Positions 6,894 through 10,565 of a DNA stretch of 10,565 nucleotides are shown here, in pieces. The notes under the pieces were generated by a model. It was not told where the DNA came from and searched no databases. It saw nothing but the letters and a program-made list of their open reading frames with translations. The first letter of the stretch is position 1, and each line of letters starts with the position of its first letter. Source of the DNA: Granulicella sp. (GTDB lineage: Bacteria; Acidobacteriota; Terriglobia; Terriglobales; Acidobacteriaceae); the NCBI GenBank assembly GCA_003133205.1, contig PKWK01000021.1, positions 4,410-14,974 of the forward strand, read 5' to 3'. The position numbers were made by a program, and so were the translations under genes.

Positions 6894-7294
6894 TCTCCAT
6901 TGCCGTTGCCGGCCAAAGAGTTGAGCTTACTGAGACAGAGGCTTAGATCGCTGGCCGTGCTTGGGGCTACCGACAGGGCGGGACGGGCAATAGGGCTGGC
7001 AACGGTTGCCACTCCAGGCACAACTGGCTCAGGAAACAGTTCCCCGAACAACGCGTGATGGCATCTTGTCAGATCCTCGACCGTCAAATTCTGAACTCGA
7101 GGCAGATCGCTCAATTGAGGCGAACCTGGGCCTAAAATCGGGGTGGCGGAAATCTCTTGAACGTGTCGACTGTTCCGATCACCACCTGACGGCCGAGACA
7201 GGAGAACGCATAACGCAAGTCCAGTCGAGCCGCCGACCAACCCGCAGATTATCCCAGCGACTAGCGAACGTTTTCGATTTGCGCTTTCCGACAT
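6890..7294 (-). CDS. Hypothetical membrane-anchored protein, 134 aa
   Basis: A basic N-terminus (NRKRS, 6-10) precedes one hydrophobic, glycine-rich helix at about 11-33, so the rest is probably periplasmic (inside-positive rule). The outer part has Pro/Ala/Val-rich stretches (86-112) and two cysteines (78, 120) that might form a disulfide. No family is recognised. The start at 7292-7294 has GGCAGG seven bases upstream. It lies 12 bases after the TonB-family gene and overlaps the nuclease gene, so all three are very likely on one transcript. The size and single membrane span would suit an accessory protein of the envelope complex formed by its neighbours, but this is inference. Confidence 0.65.
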   Translation of the reverse strand: MSESANRKRSLVAGIICGLVGGSTGLALCVLLSRPSGGDRNSRHVQEISATPILGPGSPQLSDLPRVQNLTVEDLTRCHHALFGELFPEPVVPGVATVASPIARPALSVAPSTASDLSLCLSKLNSLAGNGNGE

Positions 7295-7306
7295 GGCAAC
7301 CTGCCT

Positions 7307-8398
7307 TTACCCTGCTAACTGAAATGCCACGTTGACCACGCCCATCCAATCGACCGTGTGACCGGACCCATCCGTAGCTGGCTCAAAACGGGTGGCCATC
7401 ACTGCCTTTTCGGCCGATTCGTCTAGTCCATGACCCAGTCCGGTGGTGATCCCGAGAATCTGGACCTCTCCCGAAGCCAATACTTTGATCCGGACGGATA
7501 CGGTTCCTTCGATGTGGAGCTTGATCGCCTCGGCCGTAAACTCCGGACGGGCCTTGTAAATGACTTTCGGGCCAGCATGGGATGCCACGGCCGCCACCGT
7601 TGGCGGCCTTTGCGCCGGTGGTGGAGGGGCCTGTCCGAGTGCTACGACTGCCGTAGAGTGGCCAGTCGAATTCAATGGGCCTGTGCCGCCAACCATGCCG
7701 AGATTGACGCCCTTGACCGCGTTTGCGGCGTTGTCGCGACCATTGAGGTTTTGACTGGTGGCGGAACCGGAACCGAGGCGAACCACGGTAGAGGCTGGAC
7801 CGGCGCCGGTGTTTGATCCCGGCATCCCCGCCATCCCGCGCTGCCCTAGATTGATCGCGCTGGTGGCTGGACGGTTTGAGACTGCGATTGGATTGTTTTG
7901 CTGCCCAAGCGCGACGGCGGAGGGTTGGTGCGAATTATTGACGACTGACGCCGGCTGCGCCACCCCCAGGTGAACTAGGACGGGGGCTGGTGGCGGCTGG
8001 ACTAACTTCGGCGGCGCAGGGACTGACTTGGCCACTTGTACTGGCTCTACGGGCTTCACAGGAACAGGAATGTCTGGAAGTTTAACCTTGGGCTGCTCGA
8101 CCTCGACCGGAACAGGCGGTGGCGGCAGTGGGGGTAGGGGTGGGGTCTTGATCTTGGGCACTACCGGCTTAGGCTTAGGTGCCGCATCAAGCGAGATGGA
8201 GGTAAGGAGATTGGCGCGAACATGTTTCTGAATCTTCGGCGTGCATAGGATCAAGAGCAAAACGATGATGATCCAGATGGTTGCCGAGCCTATGACCGAC
8301 TGCGGGCTCTGATTAGTCTGCTGAAGGACTCCGAAATGCTTGAACTGATTTTCAGATGCGGGTCTAACGATGCATGACGCTGCCAAAATTTCCTCCAT
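7307..8398 (-). CDS. TonB-family energy transducer protein
   Basis: Layout for the 363-residue form: a short cytoplasmic N-terminus, one membrane helix at about 36-52 (IWIIIVLLLILC), a long proline/valine-rich periplasmic linker (about 72-140), a glycine-rich stretch with six V/I-x-LG units about 20-25 residues apart (142-255), and a C-terminal TonB domain (about 276-361) with YKARPEFTAEAIKLHIEG and GHGLDESAEKAV. TonB proteins pass proton-motive energy from the inner membrane to outer-membrane receptors. The linker style resembles that of acidobacterial TonB proteins. The start at 8396-8398 is preferred because GAGAG lies eight bases upstream; ATG at 8413 and TTG at 8428 are in-frame alternatives without good signals. 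No ExbB/ExbD or receptor gene is visible here. Confidence 0.85.
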   Translation of the reverse strand: MEEILAASCIVRPASENQFKHFGVLQQTNQSPQSVIGSATIWIIIVLLLILCTPKIQKHVRANLLTSISLDAAPKPKPVVPKIKTPPLPPLPPPPVPVEVEQPKVKLPDIPVPVKPVEPVQVAKSVPAPPKLVQPPPAPVLVHLGVAQPASVVNNSHQPSAVALGQQNNPIAVSNRPATSAINLGQRGMAGMPGSNTGAGPASTVVRLGSGSATSQNLNGRDNAANAVKGVNLGMVGGTGPLNSTGHSTAVVALGQAPPPPAQRPPTVAAVASHAGPKVIYKARPEFTAEAIKLHIEGTVSVRIKVLASGEVQILGITTGLGHGLDESAEKAVMATRFEPATDGSGHTVDWMGVVNVAFQLAG

Positions 8399-8439
8399 TG
8401 GATCATCTCTCATTCGCTGCGCGGTCAAGAGAGACGTTG

Positions 8440-10287
8440 CTACGGCTTGCCAGTCGAGCCTGGCTGAACCTCGGTAATTCCGGCTGCTGGCGCAGACTGC
8501 ACCACTGAAATCACTTTGGTGACAATCGCGCCAGGCGGTGGCTCGAAGTAAGTTAGCTTGATATATATCGGCGCAACCTCCAAAGGCATCTTGTCTGGTG
8601 CGCCTAGAACCGGCTCATACGCGGAATGCATGACAATGACTTGGTCGGTCCAAGGATCGAACCGAAGGAAACTATCGAGCGGCATCGCGGCCTGCTGCTT
8701 GAGATCCTTCACGTCGAGCTTCGGGGCTTTCGCAATGAGCGAACCCATCCAAAAGACTGGGTTTAGGTCACTCTTCACGAGTGCATCGCCGAGCATCGGC
8801 TCATTGAGTGTCAGAAGCGCTCTTGACTGATGCTGCACTTGCTTGAGGTAGAGGCCAAAATATTGCTGCCCATCGACAAGTTCCTTCGCTCCGAGGAGCT
8901 TCACTGCCTCCTTGGCGGCCTCGTCGTTATCTTTGTCTGAATGGTGCATAGAGATGCGATTGAAGACCGTAAAAGTCGGAAAGATTAGCGTGTCGCTGAA
9001 CGCAAATTTGGTGTCCAGACGATGGCCGAGAACGATGTGCGCCAACTGAAAGGCCAGAAGCGCATTAAGGTTGCCCATCTGCTGCTGTCCATCCTGGGTG
9101 ACTACGGCGGTTGAATCGATCAAACTCTTGGAGAGCAGAATGGTATTTCCAATCGCAGAAGACTCAAGCGGCTCGGTAAGCATTGTGCGCACACGGATTG
9201 GGCGAGCGACGGCAATGTTGTTGTATACGAGGATGTTATTGGCGAGGGCTTCGAGTGTCTTATCAAACTCGCTCGGGGCGTCAATGATTCCAGCCTGAAA
9301 CAGTCTTTCGACGGCGTTGTCCTCAGCCTGCTGCACCCATTCGCGCTGTGCACCGAGAGGACTGACATCTGGCGCATCGGCTACGTCGGTGGCGCCGACT
9401 ACAGAAAGGGAAGTATCCGTCGAATCACCTTCCGGCGGCAGCACCTTCAACTGGTAGCCCCAAATATGGCTGACCGCCTTGAATTCGAGCGTACGGGACG
9501 CGCTTTTAGGGTCGCTCTCTTCAACGTAGAAAGAGGTCGGGAGCCACATATCGCCCTGAACGTTTGAGCGCCAGGAGTCGAAGTGATAGAACTCGCGGTG
9601 CTCTTGCACTGATCCGGTAAAGCTACCGTCAAATCTGACAATGTTTCCGCCGCGTGTTTCCACCCATATCCGACCAAAGAAACGGCCCTTGCCGCCCTTG
9701 CCGGAGGGGATAACATCGAAGACGGCCGTTGGGACGCTACCAAGGAATTGGTTTCGGACGTAACCGAACGTGTAGTGATTGCGATCGAATGAGGTTGAAT
9801 CTACCAGTATCATTTGGACGAATCCGGCGCCTTGGTAGGTCATTTTGACCGTGCCATGTAGAGCCGCAAAGTAGGACAAGGGGCCTTCTAAGGCGGAGAG
9901 GGCGGTGCGCTTCACTTTGTTATGCGCGGTCTTCGGATTGATCTGGAATTCCTGATCTGCAATTACCTTGCTGAATTCGACGCGATCGAGAAAGTAACGA
10001 TCCGAAGCGGGATATTGCGTGACAACAGGATCAGGCCGCATGTTTTGGATATAGGTTTCGACCAACGGCGAGCGATCCCTGACGAGCTTAACGGTCGCAT
10101 GCTCTCGGATAATGGCCCGATCAATCAGGCTGTTCTGGGCGGGCGTGAGTTTGCGCACGGACATTATTGGATCGTTTTGCTGCTTCTTTGCTCCAAAATG
10201 CGGGAACCCCGCGGCGGTCGCTGAAAGAGATGCGACCGCGACAAAGGCAAAGCCAAGACTGACAGCGGGGTACTTCCGAAAAATCAT
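8440..10287 (-). CDS. Exported M48-like protein with degenerate HExxH motif
   Basis: The 615-residue product starts with a signal-peptide-like MIFRKYPAVS plus a hydrophobic stretch and a likely cleavage after SATAAG (about residue 27). The middle (about 75-285) is rich in beta strands and aromatic residues (FFGRIWVETRGGNIVRF, FYHFDSW, WLPTSFYVEE) and looks like a LolA/LppX-type lipid-carrier fold, by pattern only. From about 320 on it resembles M48 peptidases, but the usual HELAHxxLGH reads FQLAHIVLGH (413-422): the first zinc-binding His is Phe and the catalytic Glu is Gln. The downstream NDEAAKEAV (454-462) recalls the third-ligand helix. It is probably not an active protease. The start is chosen at 10285-10287 because AGGAG (10296-10300) lies eight bases upstream; an in-frame GTG at 10338 would add 17 residues before the signal peptide. 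Confidence 0.75.
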   Translation of the reverse strand: MIFRKYPAVSLGFAFVAVASLSATAAGFPHFGAKKQQNDPIMSVRKLTPAQNSLIDRAIIREHATVKLVRDRSPLVETYIQNMRPDPVVTQYPASDRYFLDRVEFSKVIADQEFQINPKTAHNKVKRTALSALEGPLSYFAALHGTVKMTYQGAGFVQMILVDSTSFDRNHYTFGYVRNQFLGSVPTAVFDVIPSGKGGKGRFFGRIWVETRGGNIVRFDGSFTGSVQEHREFYHFDSWRSNVQGDMWLPTSFYVEESDPKSASRTLEFKAVSHIWGYQLKVLPPEGDSTDTSLSVVGATDVADAPDVSPLGAQREWVQQAEDNAVERLFQAGIIDAPSEFDKTLEALANNILVYNNIAVARPIRVRTMLTEPLESSAIGNTILLSKSLIDSTAVVTQDGQQQMGNLNALLAFQLAHIVLGHRLDTKFAFSDTLIFPTFTVFNRISMHHSDKDNDEAAKEAVKLLGAKELVDGQQYFGLYLKQVQHQSRALLTLNEPMLGDALVKSDLNPVFWMGSLIAKAPKLDVKDLKQQAAMPLDSFLRFDPWTDQVIVMHSAYEPVLGAPDKMPLEVAPIYIKLTYFEPPPGAIVTKVISVVQSAPAAGITEVQPGSTGKP

Positions 10288-10295
10288 GTTTGCAA

Positions 10296-10300
10296 CTCCT
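10296..10300 (-). promoter_or_regulatory. Ribosome binding site deciding the start of the M48-like gene
   Basis: AGGAG on the minus strand, eight bases before ATG 10285-10287. It favours this start over the upstream in-frame GTG at 10338 and places a signal peptide at the N-terminus. Confidence 0.7.
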
Positions 10301-10382
10301 GTGATGCCCCAGGGGCAATCTTTGGCGCTGAGTACCAAGTCCGGTGTGGACTCGGCGAAGACATCCCCAGCGCTGCACGTAC

Positions 10383-10407
10383 TAATATACCACTGCCACT
10401 GTTAGGC
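10383..10407 (-). promoter_or_regulatory. Shared promoter-like element, copy 2 (operon B)
   Basis: On the minus strand it reads GCCTA followed after two bases by AGTGGCAGTGGTATAT. It agrees with the copy at 6126-6150 in 21 of 25 positions, including GCCTA, AGTGGCA and TGGTATAT. TGGTATATT is close to an extended -10, giving an expected transcript start near 10377. It sits immediately after the stop of the upstream gene and about 95 bases before the M48-like gene. Confidence 0.6.
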
Positions 10408-10417
10408 TTGGAAAATA

Positions 10418-10565
10418 TCACCAGTTGAGTGCGATAACGGTGAGATTTGCAGGCAGGATGCTATCCGCGACTACAATTTCATAGTCGGCCGTCGTATCGA
10501 GAATCTGGGTGTCTGCCGGAAGATTGACCATGATGAGCGCAACTGGCTCATCTTCCGGCAGTTCG
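10418..10565 (-). CDS. C-terminal end of an unidentified gene (cut by window edge)
   Basis: An open frame enters at the right edge and ends at TGA 10418-10420. It gives 48 residues, ending in DSILPANLTVIALNW. The composition (alternating hydrophobic residues, few charges) suggests beta strands. No start is visible and no family is recognised. It precedes operon B on the same strand and stops 11 bases before the promoter-like element, so it may belong to the same gene cluster. Confidence 0.55.
   Translation of the reverse strand, partial: ELPEDEPVALIMVNLPADTQILDTTADYEIVVADSILPANLTVIALNW

Larger units (their letters stand above)
10288..10417 (-). other. Leader region of operon B
   Basis: This gap lies between the cut gene at the right end and the M48-like gene. 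It contains the promoter-like element (10383-10407), an 80-90-base leader, and two short inverted repeats on the transcript (AGTCC...GGACT and GCCCC-T-GGGGC). A 26-codon open frame (10284-10364) overlaps the gene start as ATGA but has no ribosome binding site at usable spacing. Confidence 0.5.

Noticed and set aside
7307..8398. VirB10/TrbI-type conjugation protein
   Set aside because: It shares the layout of one membrane helix and a proline-rich linker, but the C-terminal 85 residues fit the TonB domain and not the VirB10 barrel.
8440..10287. Active M48 metallopeptidase
   Set aside because: The HExxH motif is FQLAH, lacking a zinc ligand and the catalytic glutamate.
10284..10364. 26-codon leader open frame ending in ATGA overlap with the M48-like gene
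   Set aside because: G-rich sequence lies directly against the ATG with no workable spacing, and the peptide has no recognisable feature; the overlap can arise by chance.
1..10565. tRNA, rRNA, CRISPR array, insertion sequence or integrase gene
   Set aside because: No regular spaced repeats, transposase or tyrosine-recombinase motifs, or tRNA-like folds were seen; the integrase-like segment in the helicase is a short repeat and not a recombinase domain.

Overview
The window looks like accessory DNA from an Acidobacteriota-type bacterium. The pointers are a TonB-family protein with an acidobacterial-style VxLG-repeat linker next to an exported protein with an M48-like but degenerate HExxH. Both resemblances are from memory, not a database search. 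A DUF1173 protein and a Snf2-like helicase suggest a plasmid, integrative element or genomic island. All supported genes are on the minus strand, so transcription runs from the right end to the left.

Right half (operon B, about 10400 to 6189): after the 3' end of a cut gene (10418-10565) comes a promoter-like element (10383-10407). It is followed by an exported M48-like pseudo-peptidase, a TonB-family transducer, a 134-residue protein with one membrane segment, and a predicted PD-(D/E)xK nuclease with a Cys/His-rich tail. The last two genes overlap by 4 bases.

Left half (operon A, about 6130 to the left end): a second copy of the same promoter-like element (6126-6150; 21 of 25 bases identical) precedes an unlisted 58-codon membrane-protein gene. 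This overlaps a DUF1173 gene by 4 bases. A helicase gene follows in the same frame, separated only by one TAA stop, and the helicase overlaps a 259-residue protein of unknown function by 4 bases. Next, after a strong hairpin, come a small protein with a transglutaminase/papain-like Cys-His-Asp pattern, a 105-residue unknown protein, and the first 28 codons of a thymidine kinase that runs off the left edge.

The main idea to test is that the two operons form one co-regulated unit. One operon holds a DNA-acting core (DUF1173, helicase, unknown protein, plus a small membrane protein). The other couples envelope proteins to a nuclease. The shared promoter element is seen directly; the joint function is inference. 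No tRNA, rRNA, CRISPR array, transposase or integrase gene was recognised, and no gene-free stretch exceeds 300 bases.
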